Source: Gammaproteobacteria bacterium
GTDB lineage: Bacteria > Pseudomonadota > Gammaproteobacteria > Steroidobacterales > Steroidobacteraceae
Reading direction: 5' to 3'
Length of the DNA stretch: 64,000 nucleotides
Assembly (NCBI GenBank): GCA_025359565.1
Contig: JANYFY010000009.1
Coordinates: 310,001 to 374,000, forward strand
Positions 37,045 through 48,162 of the stretch are shown piece after piece (position 1 is the stretch's first letter; the number at the start of each line of letters is the position of its first letter). A model generated the notes under the pieces. That model was not told the origin of the DNA, did no database searches, and was given only the letters and a program-made list of their open reading frames with translations. The translations under genes and the position numbers were made by a program.

Positions 37045-38238
37045 ATGCCCATTACGCCCGTTATACTTACATCAGTGCCGCGCTCGACCGCGCACTGGCT
37101 TATTCCCTTAGTGGTGTCGTATATCGGTTTACATGCTTGCATGACAGGCGCGAGGCTGACCGCGCCTTTGGCCACCCTGCAGTTAGGGGGCAATGCCTTT
37201 GAGGTCGGTTTACTACTTGCATTATTTTCTGCGGCGGCAGTGGTTTTAGCCTTTCCTGCTGGGCGATTTACCGATCAACATGGTGTGCGTCTGACGTTAC
37301 GAATAGCCGGCAGCGTGTCGTTGTTTGGCACTATGTGTGTGGTGGTGCGTCCCTCGCTATTGACACTCGCGGTGGCAGCGTTGTGTAGTGGCAGCGCGGT
37401 TACCGTCGGCTTGGTCTGTATGCAACGCTACGCGGGTCGCGCATCGCGCTCATCAGAGGAGCGTAAAATCTCATTCAGTTGGTTGGCACTGGGGCCTGCT
37501 ATCTCAGGTTTCGTGGGTCCTTTCTCCTCTGGGATTATGCTGGATCACCTAGGGTTGCGTGGCACCTTCGCTATATTATCGCTGCTCAATGTGTTCCCCA
37601 TTCTACTAATCCAGAAAGTTCCCGAATTGCCTTCAATCCTGCCACCCGCAGAGGATCCACAAGGCAGTACTTTCGATTTATTTCGGGTGCCCGGCGTTTT
37701 AAAACTTTTCTTAGTCAATTGGTTGTTATCGATGGCTTGGGACGTACATACTTTTATTGTGCCGGTCATGGGACACGATCGCGGTATGAGCGCCTCGCTC
37801 ATTGGTGGCGTTGCGGGAAGTTTTGCCATCGCCGCTATTTGTGTACGGCTTGCGCTACCTTTCTTTGCGGCTAGGCTTAAAGAAAGGCATGTGCTGGTCG
37901 CTGCCATGACGGTAACCTGCGTTATCTACGCCGTCTATCCCTTTGCCCCCGCGCCCTGGGCCATGATGGTATTGTCGTTCCTACTCGGACTTGCATTAGG
38001 GTGCGTGCAACCCATGGTGATGTCGGCTTTACATCGCTTAACACCCGAGCATCGTCACGGTGAAGCGTTGGGATTGCGGTTGACTCTTTTAAATTTGAGT
38101 AGTGCGATCATGCCTCTGCTGTTTGGCGGCTTAGGTGCTGCGGCTGGGATCACTGCCGTATTTTGGTTGAGTGCCTTCGGACTAGGTGCTGGCCAGTTTG
38201 CCGCCCGTAACTTGGAATTCGAGGATGATCTACATTAG
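37045..38238 (+). CDS. MFS transporter
   Basis: An inner-membrane transporter of about 397 residues with around 12 helices. The loop 2-3 signature appears as GRFTDQHGVRLTLRIAG near residue 72, and SLLGLALG-type glycine-rich helices recur (VLSFLLGLALGCVQPMVMSA). Substrate is unknown; it resembles drug/metabolite exporters in general layout. The frame is open from 36991 across the right tRNA repeat, but the first 18 residues would be tRNA-derived, so ATG at 37045 (MPITPVILTS) is chosen. A 7-bp GC-rich hairpin follows the stop. Confidence 0.82.
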   Translation: MPITPVILTSVPRSTAHWLIPLVVSYIGLHACMTGARLTAPLATLQLGGNAFEVGLLLALFSAAAVVLAFPAGRFTDQHGVRLTLRIAGSVSLFGTMCVVVRPSLLTLAVAALCSGSAVTVGLVCMQRYAGRASRSSEERKISFSWLALGPAISGFVGPFSSGIMLDHLGLRGTFAILSLLNVFPILLIQKVPELPSILPPAEDPQGSTFDLFRVPGVLKLFLVNWLLSMAWDVHTFIVPVMGHDRGMSASLIGGVAGSFAIAAICVRLALPFFAARLKERHVLVAAMTVTCVIYAVYPFAPAPWAMMVLSFLLGLALGCVQPMVMSALHRLTPEHRHGEALGLRLTLLNLSSAIMPLLFGGLGAAAGITAVFWLSAFGLGAGQFAARNLEFEDDLH

Positions 38239-38241
38239 ATC

Positions 38242-38266
38242 GGCCCGCCACGAATAGCAGCGGGCC
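38242..38266. terminator. Hairpin between convergent MFS and yceI genes
   Basis: GGCCCGC and GCGGGCC form a perfect 7-bp stem with an 11-base loop, directly after the MFS stop and 25 bases from the yceI stop on the other strand. A T-run is lacking on both sides, so it may only stabilise transcript ends. Confidence 0.4.
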
Positions 38267-38291
38267 TTGCGAAGTTAAGGTTTGGGTGTCT

Positions 38292-38867
38292 TTAAGTTGC
38301 GGGGCTACCCTCGACCTGAATTTGCAATTTCACTTCTTGATTGAAACCATATTTGTCACCAAAGTTTACGCCAAAATCACTCCGGTTAAAGGTAGCGGCG
38401 GCATCGGCTCCACAGACCTCTTTCTTGGTCATAGGGCTCTCTTTGCACAGAAATTGCTTAATGACAAGAGTGAGTGGTTTGGTAACGCCGTGCAGGGTGA
38501 ATTTGCCCTGAATTTCAGTGGGTTTGTCGCCGTCAAATTTGGAGAACTTGCCGACGTACATGGCTGTCTTGAATTTGTCTGCGTCAAATATTTCGGGTGA
38601 TTTTGCGTGGGTATTTAATTTTTCTATGCCGAAATCGACGGAGGCGATATCGACCATGACTTCTATAGTGCCGGATTTGGCAGCTTTGTCATAAACTACT
38701 TTTCCACTGGTGGAAGTAAACTTCCCGCGCCAAATAGATAGCCCGCCCATATGATCGGCTTCGAAGCTCGGGTAGGTGTGTTTAGAATCGAGCACATAAG
38801 TGACCGGTGCAGCGAGTGCGCCGGCACCTAGTAGTGCCGCCAGCGCGGCTAGAATAATACGGTTCAT
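38292..38867 (-). CDS. YceI-family periplasmic protein
   Basis: A secreted lipocalin-like protein of 191 residues. Signal peptide MNRIILAALAALLGAGALA, then YVLDSKHTYPSFEADHMGGL, VMVDIASVDFGIEKLNTHAK and FTLHGVTKPLTLVIKQFLC, and FNRSDFGVNFGDKYGF near the end, the full YceI pattern. Members bind isoprenoid-type lipids; some are induced by base or stress. It has AAGGAG before its ATG and stands alone, divergent from the nitroreductase gene. Confidence 0.93.
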   Translation of the reverse strand: MNRIILAALAALLGAGALAAPVTYVLDSKHTYPSFEADHMGGLSIWRGKFTSTSGKVVYDKAAKSGTIEVMVDIASVDFGIEKLNTHAKSPEIFDADKFKTAMYVGKFSKFDGDKPTEIQGKFTLHGVTKPLTLVIKQFLCKESPMTKKEVCGADAAATFNRSDFGVNFGDKYGFNQEVKLQIQVEGSPAT

Positions 38868-38936
38868 GGATAAACTCCTTCATTATGCGTTGGTTTATAA
38901 TTAACTTTGTAATAATAGCCGAAATGGGGTTTTTAG

Positions 38937-39437
38937 ATGGAATTGTTGACTGCGATCAATACTCGCACTTCGGCAGCGCGTTTGAGAGAGCCCGGTCCTT
39001 CTGTTACGCAATTGTCACAAATTATAGCCGCCGCTGAGCGAGCACCGGATCATGGCCGACTGAGGCCTTGGAATTTCTCGATACTGGCGGGCGAGCTACG
39101 CGAGAAGTTTGCAACAGTGGCGGCACTGGCTAAGCGTGCAAAGCTACCGCATTTGGATGATGCACAAGTGGAAGTGGATCGGCAAAAAATTCTGCGGTCC
39201 CCGTGCGTGGTGGTAATCGCCTGTACTCTGCGTGATCAATCCAAGATCCCCGATATTGAACAGATTGTCGCTGTGGGTGCCGCCACCCAGAATTTTTTCC
39301 TGGCGGCGCATGATTTAGGATTTGGGGTGATGTGGAAAACCGGCCATGCGGCGTATGACGCCAACGTTAAAGCTTGCCTGAGCTTAAATCCTAAAGACCA
39401 TATCATTGGAATTATGCACTTAGGGACTAGAGTGTAG
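38937..39437 (+). CDS. Nitroreductase family protein (YdjA-like)
   Basis: A compact FMN-dependent nitroreductase of 166 residues. AAERAPDHGRLRPWNFSIL near residue 37 is the FMN-binding pattern of the YdjA group, and GAATQNFFLAAHDLGFGVMW near residue 115 and IIGIMHLGTRV at the end fit as well. It is shorter than E. coli YdjA (183). Natural substrate unknown. Its last 18 bases overlap modC tail to tail. Confidence 0.9.
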   Translation: MELLTAINTRTSAARLREPGPSVTQLSQIIAAAERAPDHGRLRPWNFSILAGELREKFATVAALAKRAKLPHLDDAQVEVDRQKILRSPCVVVIACTLRDQSKIPDIEQIVAVGAATQNFFLAAHDLGFGVMWKTGHAAYDANVKACLSLNPKDHIIGIMHLGTRV

Positions 39438-40559
39438 TGTGAGGGACGAGCCAGCGTTGAAGGCGTGACCACGTAACGATACCGCCTTAACCAGCACCCA
39501 ACAGTTGAGCCCCGGCCTTAAGCCTAGCTCACGGGTCGCGGAATGGGTGATACGCGCCAGCAATCGCGTGCCGCCCACGTCGACGGTAACGAGGTCTGAA
39601 TCATTGTCATCACGCGCAAGCGCATGAATGCGGCCTTTTAATATATTGCGTACGCTTAAGTGTTCAGGTGCTTGAGTGGCGATAATGAGGTCTCGTGCTA
39701 AGACTTGTATACGAAGTTTTTTTCCGGTAGCTGTTATTGGTGTTCGCACTTTTAATGTGCGCATGGTCGTCGCATCCAGGGCTTGGTTGTGTCCAATGAG
39801 TACGCGAGTAAGACCTGATTCATCAGTGCCGAGAACCTCGCCGTCAATGATAGCTCCTATTTCGTCATGACCCACAATTGCGCGAAGTTCTGGGCTTAAG
39901 CTCATTCGGCCAATATCGCCTTGGGCTATCGTGCTGCCCGATTGCATGAGCACTAAGTGTGTGGCGAGACGCAGGACTTCTTCGTATTGATGACTGACAT
40001 ATACCATTGGAATTGCCCATTGATCGCGTAGCGATTCCAAATACGGCAGTACTTCTTCACGTCGGGCAGCATCGAGGGCTGCAAGAGGTTCATCTAATAA
40101 GAGCAATCGGGGTTGCGCCAGTAAGGCTCGCCCGATAGCCACACGTTGCCGTTCTCCCCCTGAGAGCTGCGAACTTTTTTGATTTAATAAATGGCCTAAG
40201 CCCAATAATTCAATCACAGCCTCAAAGCTTAAGTAGGGTTTGCCGAGGAAGCGCTTAAGCCCATAGCGTAGATTCGCTTCCACGTTGAGGTGCGGAAAAA
40301 GTCGTGCGTCTTGAAATACGTAGCCGATGCGGCGGGCTTCGGCGGGGACATTGATATTGCGTGACGTGTCTTCGAGCACGACGTCGTCGAGTTCAATGTG
40401 TGCCTTCTCAGCATGGCACAGACCTGCAAGAACGTTGATCAATGTAGTCTTCCCGCAGCCTGAGCGCCCCAGTAATGCCACTACCCCGGGGGTCGGCAAC
40501 TCAAATTGCGTATTGAGCGAAAAATGACTCCGTGTGAGTTTGACGTCCGCTCTCAGCAT
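39420..40559 (-). CDS. modC: Molybdate ABC transporter ATP-binding protein
   Basis: Energises molybdate import, 379 residues. Walker A ALLGRSGCGKTTLINVLAGL near residue 30, Q-loop region IGYVFQDARLFPHLNVEANL, signature SQLSGGERQRVAIGRALLA near residue 130, Walker B RLLLLDEPLAALDAARREE, and a C-terminal molybdate-binding Mop/TOBE domain (SVRNILKGRIHALARDDND, LARITHSATRELGLRPGL). It follows modB with one base between. No modA gene lies next to the pair. Confidence 0.93.
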   Translation of the reverse strand: MLRADVKLTRSHFSLNTQFELPTPGVVALLGRSGCGKTTLINVLAGLCHAEKAHIELDDVVLEDTSRNINVPAEARRIGYVFQDARLFPHLNVEANLRYGLKRFLGKPYLSFEAVIELLGLGHLLNQKSSQLSGGERQRVAIGRALLAQPRLLLLDEPLAALDAARREEVLPYLESLRDQWAIPMVYVSHQYEEVLRLATHLVLMQSGSTIAQGDIGRMSLSPELRAIVGHDEIGAIIDGEVLGTDESGLTRVLIGHNQALDATTMRTLKVRTPITATGKKLRIQVLARDLIIATQAPEHLSVRNILKGRIHALARDDNDSDLVTVDVGGTRLLARITHSATRELGLRPGLNCWVLVKAVSLRGHAFNAGSSLTLHSSP

Positions 40560-40560
40560 T

Positions 40561-41283
40561 TCAACGACCGCGGATGGATCGCATGCGGCGGGTAAACCAC
40601 TCCGCTACGATCAAACCGCTTAACCCTAACAGAAATGAGATTAGTGCAATTCGTGCGGCCGCCGTATCGCCATCGGGTGACTGTAGTGCGCTGTACAAGG
40701 CGAGTGGCAATGTGCGTGTCTCGCCGGGAATATTTGAAACAAAGGTGATTACCGCGCCGAACTCGCCCAAGCCGGCGGCAAACGCGGTGATCACTGCTGC
40801 CAGAATGCCTGGCAGCATCAGCGGTAGCGTTATACTGCGAAAACGATCCCAAGCACCCGCGCCGAGCGTGCGCGCGGCGTCCTCTAGACCCCGATCAATG
40901 CCCTCTAATGAGATACGGATGGCGCGCACCATCAAAGGAAATGACATGACCGCAGTGGCAAGGGCGGCGCCGTTTCGGGTGAAAATAAGTCGCACGTGAA
41001 ACACACGCAGCCATGCTCCCAAAATCCCGTGTGTGCCAAATAGAATTAACAGAAGATAACCCACCATAACGGGGGGCAGCACCAAGGGCAAATGCACCAG
41101 AGCGTCAAGTACGAATCGCCCATGAAATCGACGCGTCAGTATCCAGGCCAAGAAAATCGCGGGTGCTAAGCTTAGCAGTACGCTACGAGCTGCCACTCCT
41201 AGACTTAGACTAAGAGCTTCGTATTCGGAAGGGGTCAGGCTTATCAGGGCGGCAAGGCTAACTAGGGCGGTCGGAGTGGTCAT
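40561..41283 (-). CDS. modB: Molybdate ABC transporter permease
   Basis: Inner-membrane channel of the molybdate importer, 240 residues with five or six helices. The EAA loop is well preserved: ISLEGIDRGLEDAARTLGAG then AWDRFRSITLPLMLPGILAA, and GLGEFGAVITFVSNIPGETR near residue 175 is typical of ModB. LVHLPLVLPPVMVGYLLLIL follows the family. It is the first gene of the pair; the region upstream is the leader of leuA, so a binding protein (ModA) must be encoded elsewhere. Confidence 0.93.
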   Translation of the reverse strand: MTTPTALVSLAALISLTPSEYEALSLSLGVAARSVLLSLAPAIFLAWILTRRFHGRFVLDALVHLPLVLPPVMVGYLLLILFGTHGILGAWLRVFHVRLIFTRNGAALATAVMSFPLMVRAIRISLEGIDRGLEDAARTLGAGAWDRFRSITLPLMLPGILAAVITAFAAGLGEFGAVITFVSNIPGETRTLPLALYSALQSPDGDTAAARIALISFLLGLSGLIVAEWFTRRMRSIRGR

Positions 41284-41333
41284 AGAGTGTCACAATATAA
41301 CCTAGGTTTTGCCTTATCACGGGCGCAGGCGTC

Positions 41334-41369
41334 GCGCCGCTGGGGGCGCCGCTGGGGACGCCGCTAGGT
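41334..41369 (+). repeat. Three 12-bp tandem repeats upstream of leuA
   Basis: Two copies of GCGCCGCTGGGG and one diverged copy ACGCCGCTAGGT stand in tandem in the 309-base space between modB and leuA. They are not in a recognised gene. Confidence 0.7.
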
Positions 41370-41437
41370 GCGCAGGGAGTGCGTGGCCAGTAGGCGGCTT
41401 GCACTTTGTATCGATCCAGTGCTAGATTCCGTCCATC

Positions 41438-41493
41438 ATGACCTGCGTTACTCGAATCCCCGTTCGACTTGTCGCCCTGCTGCTGCGCCGCTA

Positions 41494-41494
<1 letters not shown>
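41438..41494 (+). CDS. leuL: Leucine leader peptide of leuA
   Basis: An 18-codon frame MTCVTRIPVRLVALLLRR followed by TAG. It contains four leucine codons, three of them a run of CTG just before the end, plus valine and isoleucine codons. It lies 98 bases before leuA and is followed by sequences that can form alternative hairpins. That is the layout of ribosome-controlled attenuators of branched-chain amino-acid operons. No Shine-Dalgarno sequence is obvious before the ATG, which lowers certainty. Confidence 0.55.
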
Positions 41495-43290
<1,796 letters not shown>

Positions 43291-43310
43291 TCGCTATTAT
43301 GCAATGGCTA

Positions 43311-43338
43311 TTGAAGCCTGCGTAGAATCGGCTATAGT
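43311..43338 (+). promoter_or_regulatory. Promoter for the lysCA-asd unit
   Basis: TTGAAG (43311-43316) and TATAGT (43333-43338), spaced by 16 bases, resemble -35 (4 of 6) and -10 (5 of 6) hexamers. They lie in the 110-base gap after leuA and before the small acidic protein gene. Confidence 0.45.
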
Positions 43339-43400
43339 GCGCAACTTCGATGAGACCCATGAGTCCGTTGATCTTATTGATTTTAAGAGTTTTTTTGCCA

Positions 43401-43622
43401 ATGAGCGAACGCGAAGACGAACATTTTGATATCGATGACGAGTTTCTCGGTGAAGCCGAGGAGTCGCACGACTTCGATACTATGGTAGAGCGACCTGAAC
43501 GACGCCCTAAAGCGGTAGCTTCCGGTAAGAAAGTGGGTAAGGCCGCTTGGAGCCGCGTCGAGGATGTGATTGCCGAGCGCGAGTTGGAAAAAGAACTGCG
43601 CGATATTTTCGAAGACGAATAG
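43401..43622 (+). CDS. Small acidic protein, PA3496-like
   Basis: A 73-residue cytoplasmic protein. The N-terminal half is acidic (MSEREDEHFDIDDEFLGEAE), the C-terminal half has GKAAWSRVEDVIAERELEKE, which resembles the conserved helix of the PA3496 family (WRRIEDxLEE..L). PA3496 proteins are described as putative envelope-integrity factors but have no known mechanism. The frame is open from 43350; ATG at 43401 is preferred because the preceding residues are hydrophobic and unconserved. It is followed one base later by the lysCA start. Confidence 0.65.
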   Translation: MSEREDEHFDIDDEFLGEAEESHDFDTMVERPERRPKAVASGKKVGKAAWSRVEDVIAERELEKELRDIFEDE

Positions 43623-43623
43623 C

Positions 43624-46326
43624 TTGCCCGGGCCTGCCTCCTCGCCCCCCGAGCTTGTTTCCTCGACCTGGGTGGTCCTAAAATTCGGCGGGACTAGCGT
43701 CTCTTCGGCCTCTAATTGGCGCAATATCGCCCAGGTATTGCGCGAGCGCATCGCGGACGGACTACGGCCGGTGGTCGTTCATTCGGCGTTATCGGGAATA
43801 ACCGATAGGCTGGAACTCCTGTTGGCGGATAGCCATGTAGGTACGCGGGATCGAGTACTAACCCAGATTGAAGCAGCTCATCGAGAGCTGTGCGTAGGGT
43901 TGGGCATAGAACTACCTCATGCTTTCACGCTATTTTTAAGTGAGCTTCGTGATTTATGTAAGCCTGTGGCAGTGGGACACACGCTAAGCGATAAGTTGCG
44001 CGCGCAGGTCATGGCGATGGGTGAACTGTTAGCCACTACGCTGGGGGCCGCGTTTCTGAACGCTCAAGGTCTGAAAGTTTCTTGGGTGGATGTGCGGCAG
44101 GTGCTGCGCGCCGAGCAACGCCAAGGCGCGACACTGAAGGCGGGTTATTTGTCGGCGACCTGTAATTTTTCGCCTGACCTTGAATTGAAAAATCGGTGGG
44201 CCGCGCTTGACGGGATAGTGATCACCCAGGGATTTATCGCCTCCAATGCCGCGGGGGACACCGTGCTGCTGGGGCGCGGGGGTTCGGACACTTCGGGTTC
44301 TTACCTTGCAGCTAAATTACAAGCGGTGCGTCTGGAAATATGGACCGATGTGCCGGGGCTGTTTAGCGCCAATCCACAGGCGGTGCCCTCGGCGCGCTTG
44401 TTGCGTGCCTTACACTACGATGAAGCACAAGAAATTGCGAGTAATGGCGCAAAAGTTTTACATCCGCGATGTATATTGCCGGTACGTCAGTATGAAATTC
44501 CTTTGCATATTTATGCGACACAAGCACCGGGGCTTGAGGGTACGATCGTGTCGGCCAAGGCAGCTAGCAGTGCGGCGCAGGTCAAAGCCATTGCAATCAA
44601 AAAAGGTATTACGTTGGTGTCGATGGAAAGTCCCGGCATGTGGCATCAGGTAGGGTTTCTCGCCGATGCATTCCAGATTTTTAAACAGCAGGGTCTCTCA
44701 ATTGACTTGGTGTCGACCTCTGAGACCAACGTCACGGTGTCTTTGGACGCTGCCGCTAACTCATTGGACAGCCAAGCGCTAGCACGGCTTGAGGTAGCGT
44801 TGGCAGAGCTCTGTCGAGTCGAGATATTGGGGCCCTGTGCGAGTTTGAGTTTACTTGGGCACAATATTCGCGATATTTTGCATGAGCTCGGTGCGGCCTT
44901 TGAGCTGTTTCAGGATCAGAAAATTCATCTCGTGACACAAGCGGCGAATGATTTAAATTTCACTTTTGTGATGGATGAGTCGGGGGGCGAGCGTTTAGTC
45001 CAGCAATTACACGAACGACTCATTCAGCGCATCGGTTCGGACACAGTGCTGGGGCCCACATGGCTGCAATTGTTTCCGCCCTCGTCGATAGGCTCTGGGC
45101 TGGACGCTGGGCTGGGCGTTGGGCTGGGCGTTGGTCTGGGTGCTGATGCGGGTGCCGCGGGTGCTGGCGCGTTGGGTGCGGTGGGGCGTGGTTGGTGGCA
45201 GGAGCCTTCAAAGCGCCAGCAATTGCTAGAAATCGCGCGACGCGAAAACGCGGCCTTTGTTTACGATACAGCGACGTTAGATGCCGCTGTTCAGGCCGTC
45301 AAAAGTGTTAAGTCGATTGACCGTTGGGCTTACGCGATGAAGGCCAATGGACATGCGGATATTCTGCGCCGCTTTCACGCTGCGGGTTTAATGCTGGAGT
45401 GTGTTTCGCCGGGCGAGGTTTCGAAGGTGCTCACGGAGGTGCCGGGGATATTGCCCTCAGAGGTGCTATTCACGCCTAATTTCGCGCCCCGTGTCGAATA
45501 TGAATTTGGTTTTTTGCACGGCGTGCGTGTCACCTTAGATAATTTATATCCTTTAAAAATGTGGCCCGAGGTGTTTAGGGGTCGTGAAATATTCTTGCGC
45601 ATTGATCCGGGGTTTGGAAGCGGTCATCATCAACATGTGCGCACCGGCGGCGTGAACGCCAAATTTGGAGTGCCGTTGTCTGAGGCGGATGAGTTGATGC
45701 GCCTTGCCCGATCTTTAAAAGTGCGGGTGACGGGATTACATGCGCATATTGGTAGCGGGTTTTTTGAGGCGGACAATTTGTTGGAGACTGGTAAACGCTT
45801 GAGCGAGCTTGCGGCGCGATTCCCGGATGTGCAGGTGGTGGACCTAGGGGGTGGGATTGGAGTGCCGGACCGCGCGTCGCAGTCGAATCTTGACTTGGCG
45901 GCGTTAGATGCTGGTGTTGCTAACCTTAAAATTCAATTTCCGCGGCTGCGATTTTGGATGGAGCCCGGGCGCTTTCTAGTGGCGAGGGCGGGTGTGTTGG
46001 TGGCTCTAATGACTCAGTTGAAGGGTAAGGGTCATGTTCAATATGTGGGCATTGGCACGGGCATGAATTCCTTGATTAGGCCCGCGCTGTATGCCGCGCA
46101 TCATGAGGTGTTCAATTTGACGCGCTTAGACGAGCCCGCCACCCAGATGGTAAATATTGTGGGACCGATTTGTGAGACCGCGGACGTACTAGCGGCTGAT
46201 CGCTGGTTGCCTCTCACTCAAGAGGGTGATGTCATATTGGTGGATAACGTCGGAGCTTACGGCTATGCCATGGCTTCGAACTATAACCTGCGTGCACCGG
46301 CGTCAGAGTTTATGCTTCACTTATGA
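43624..46326 (+). CDS. lysAC: Bifunctional aspartate kinase / diaminopimelate decarboxylase
   Basis: Fusion of the first and last enzymes of lysine synthesis, about 900 residues. The kinase (1-480) shows [34 protein letters not shown] near residue 215 and two ACT regions ([20 protein letters not shown]). A glycine/alanine-rich linker of about 35 residues follows (about 488-520). The decarboxylase (about 530-900) has the PLP lysine in [34 protein letters not shown] and LGGGIGVPD. The start is TTG at 43624, one base after the stop of the preceding gene; the kinase motif begins 16 codons on. It ends in an ATGA overlap with asd. Confidence 0.94.
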   Translation: MPGPASSPPELVSSTWVVLKFGGTSVSSASNWRNIAQVLRERIADGLRPVVVHSALSGITDRLELLLADSHVGTRDRVLTQIEAAHRELCVGLGIELPHAFTLFLSELRDLCKPVAVGHTLSDKLRAQVMAMGELLATTLGAAFLNAQGLKVSWVDVRQVLRAEQRQGATLKAGYLSATCNFSPDLELKNRWAALDGIVITQGFIASNAAGDTVLLGRGGSDTSGSYLAAKLQAVRLEIWTDVPGLFSANPQAVPSARLLRALHYDEAQEIASNGAKVLHPRCILPVRQYEIPLHIYATQAPGLEGTIVSAKAASSAAQVKAIAIKKGITLVSMESPGMWHQVGFLADAFQIFKQQGLSIDLVSTSETNVTVSLDAAANSLDSQALARLEVALAELCRVEILGPCASLSLLGHNIRDILHELGAAFELFQDQKIHLVTQAANDLNFTFVMDESGGERLVQQLHERLIQRIGSDTVLGPTWLQLFPPSSIGSGLDAGLGVGLGVGLGADAGAAGAGALGAVGRGWWQEPSKRQQLLEIARRENAAFVYDTATLDAAVQAVKSVKSIDRWAYAMKANGHADILRRFHAAGLMLECVSPGEVSKVLTEVPGILPSEVLFTPNFAPRVEYEFGFLHGVRVTLDNLYPLKMWPEVFRGREIFLRIDPGFGSGHHQHVRTGGVNAKFGVPLSEADELMRLARSLKVRVTGLHAHIGSGFFEADNLLETGKRLSELAARFPDVQVVDLGGGIGVPDRASQSNLDLAALDAGVANLKIQFPRLRFWMEPGRFLVARAGVLVALMTQLKGKGHVQYVGIGTGMNSLIRPALYAAHHEVFNLTRLDEPATQMVNIVGPICETADVLAADRWLPLTQEGDVILVDNVGAYGYAMASNYNLRAPASEFMLHL
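45097..45144 (+). repeat. Four 12-bp in-frame repeats in the lysAC linker
   Basis: Units GGGCTGGACGCT, GGGCTGGGCGTT twice, and GGTCTGGGTGCT code for [12 protein letters not shown] and GLGA. They form the core of the flexible linker between the kinase and decarboxylase domains. Slippage would change linker length without breaking the frame. Confidence 0.85.
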
Positions 46327-47459
46327 AACCGACGATTGGTATCGTGGGCTGGCGTGGCATGGTAGGTTCGGTGTTATTGGATCGGATGCTGATTGAAAAA
46401 GATTTCGATGGACTTCGGACGACTTTTTTTAGTACCTCGCAAGCCGGCAATGTTGCGCCCGATTGCGGGCAGACTCAGGGTGAGGTTACCCCGCTCATTG
46501 AAGATGCACACAACATTGAAGCCTTGGCTCGCTTGCCTCTGCTCATCAGTGCACAAGGGGGTGAGTACACGCAGGAGATGCATCCGCGTTTGCGCGCCGC
46601 TGGCTGGAAAGGTTTTTGGATTGATGCAGCCTCAAGCTTACGGATGGATAAAAATGCCGTCATTGTGCTGGATCCGGTCAATCAACCGGTGATGCAGGCA
46701 GCGGTGGCGGCGGGAGTGAAGGATTTCGTGGGCGGGAATTGCACGGTATCGTTGATGCTAATGGCATTGAGCGGTTTGTATCGTGCCGGTCTCATCGAGT
46801 GGATATCGGCGATGACCTATCAGGCGGCTTCTGGCGCGGGTGCGCAGTATATGCGTGAGCTACTAGAACAGATGGGTGCGGTTTACGCGGTGGCGTCGCC
46901 TATCATGGCTAATCCTGCGGCGAGTATTCTTGAGGTCGATCGTGCGGTCGCGAGCGCAATGCGAAGCGCAAGTTTTCCTACCGCGCAGTTCGGCGTTCCG
47001 TTGGCGGGGAGTTTGATCCCGTGGATCGATAAAGACTTAGGAAATGGCCAGAGTCGTGAAGAGTGGAAGGCGGGCGCTGAGGCTAATAAGATCCTTGGGA
47101 CGACTGATCAACCGATACCCGTGGAAAGTATCTGTGTGCGGGTGGGTGCGATGCGTTGTCACTCACAGGCATTAACAATAAAATTGAGACGCAATATCCC
47201 GTTGCCCGAAATTGAGCAATTAATCGCGGGCGGTAACGAGTGGGTGCGTGTTGTACCGAACGACCGTGAGTCTTCCATTGGAGAATTGTCGCCCTCTGCG
47301 GTGACGGGTCGTTTGCATATTCCTATTGGGCGGTTGCGAAAGCTCGCCATGGGGCCTGAGTATCTGTCCGCTTTCACGGTGGGTGATCAGTTGTTATGGG
47401 GTGCTGCTGAGCCCTTGCGTCGAACATTACGATTTTTACTGCCCAAAATCGCTGGCTAG
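46323..47459 (+). CDS. asd: Aspartate-semialdehyde dehydrogenase
   Basis: Reduces aspartyl phosphate to aspartate semialdehyde, the step after aspartate kinase. In 378 residues: NADP-binding [18 protein letters not shown], the catalytic cysteine in [18 protein letters not shown] near residue 135, and [20 protein letters not shown] with the active-site histidine near residue 277. It is the long E. coli-like type. It overlaps lysAC by ATGA, so kinase, decarboxylase and this enzyme are made together. It converges with pgl with a 4-base overlap. Confidence 0.96.
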   Translation: MKPTIGIVGWRGMVGSVLLDRMLIEKDFDGLRTTFFSTSQAGNVAPDCGQTQGEVTPLIEDAHNIEALARLPLLISAQGGEYTQEMHPRLRAAGWKGFWIDAASSLRMDKNAVIVLDPVNQPVMQAAVAAGVKDFVGGNCTVSLMLMALSGLYRAGLIEWISAMTYQAASGAGAQYMRELLEQMGAVYAVASPIMANPAASILEVDRAVASAMRSASFPTAQFGVPLAGSLIPWIDKDLGNGQSREEWKAGAEANKILGTTDQPIPVESICVRVGAMRCHSQALTIKLRRNIPLPEIEQLIAGGNEWVRVVPNDRESSIGELSPSAVTGRLHIPIGRLRKLAMGPEYLSAFTVGDQLLWGAAEPLRRTLRFLLPKIAG

Positions 47460-48157
47460 GGGGCCCACAAAACCTGTAGGGGTGTGCATTCTTGATGAAG
47501 TACACCGCGTATAGGCATGTCGGAGGCAGGTCCTGGCGCGCAAGCCGCCTGATAGCGTTGCCACTTGGATTCGCCGTTAATCAATAGGGTGATATTTTTC
47601 GCATCCAGTAGTGCTGAAAGGTTTAAGGACAGGCGCGCGTGCGGTGTGACGGGTGCAAGCATTGCGACACAGGCGGCGGCGGCGTGCGGGTTGAGCGCCG
47701 ACGTCAAGTTCGGTGAGCTGGAAAATAGCGAAGCGGTATGCCCATCGTCACCCATACCAAGGACTACATGATCGAAGGGCCGCGGGACGCGCGCAAAAGT
47801 TTCCCATGCGGATACCGCGCCCATGTCAGGTGTGGGTGCGGCATTCTTAAGGCCTAGAAAACGGGCCTTGGCCGCTTGATTTTGCAGCAATACCTCGCGC
47901 ACGAGTTTTTCATTGCTGGCAAGATCGGTGGGCTCAACCCAGCGCTCGTCGGCGAGCGCAATACAGACATGGCTCCAATCGAGGAGTTGCATGCGTAAAA
48001 ATTCGAATAACATCACTGGCGTGCGTCCGCCCGAGACCACCAGACTTGCAAGTCCTCGCGTGGCTAACCCATGGCGTAGATCCGCGGCGATTTGCATAGC
48101 TAAGTGTTCAGACAGAATAGCTGAATTATCGAAGCGTAGTACTTTAGCGTTAGACAT
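47456..48157 (-). CDS. pgl: 6-phosphogluconolactonase
   Basis: Hydrolyses 6-phosphogluconolactone after the glucose-6-phosphate dehydrogenase step. The DevB-type protein has 233 residues with [18 protein letters not shown] near residue 40, [20 protein letters not shown] near residue 66 and [20 protein letters not shown] near residue 132, all family motifs. It follows zwf by five bases on the same strand. Confidence 0.94.
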   Translation of the reverse strand: MSNAKVLRFDNSAILSEHLAMQIAADLRHGLATRGLASLVVSGGRTPVMLFEFLRMQLLDWSHVCIALADERWVEPTDLASNEKLVREVLLQNQAAKARFLGLKNAAPTPDMGAVSAWETFARVPRPFDHVVLGMGDDGHTASLFSSSPNLTSALNPHAAAACVAMLAPVTPHARLSLNLSALLDAKNITLLINGESKWQRYQAACAPGPASDMPIRGVLHQECTPLQVLWAP

Positions 48158-48162
48158 GTGCG

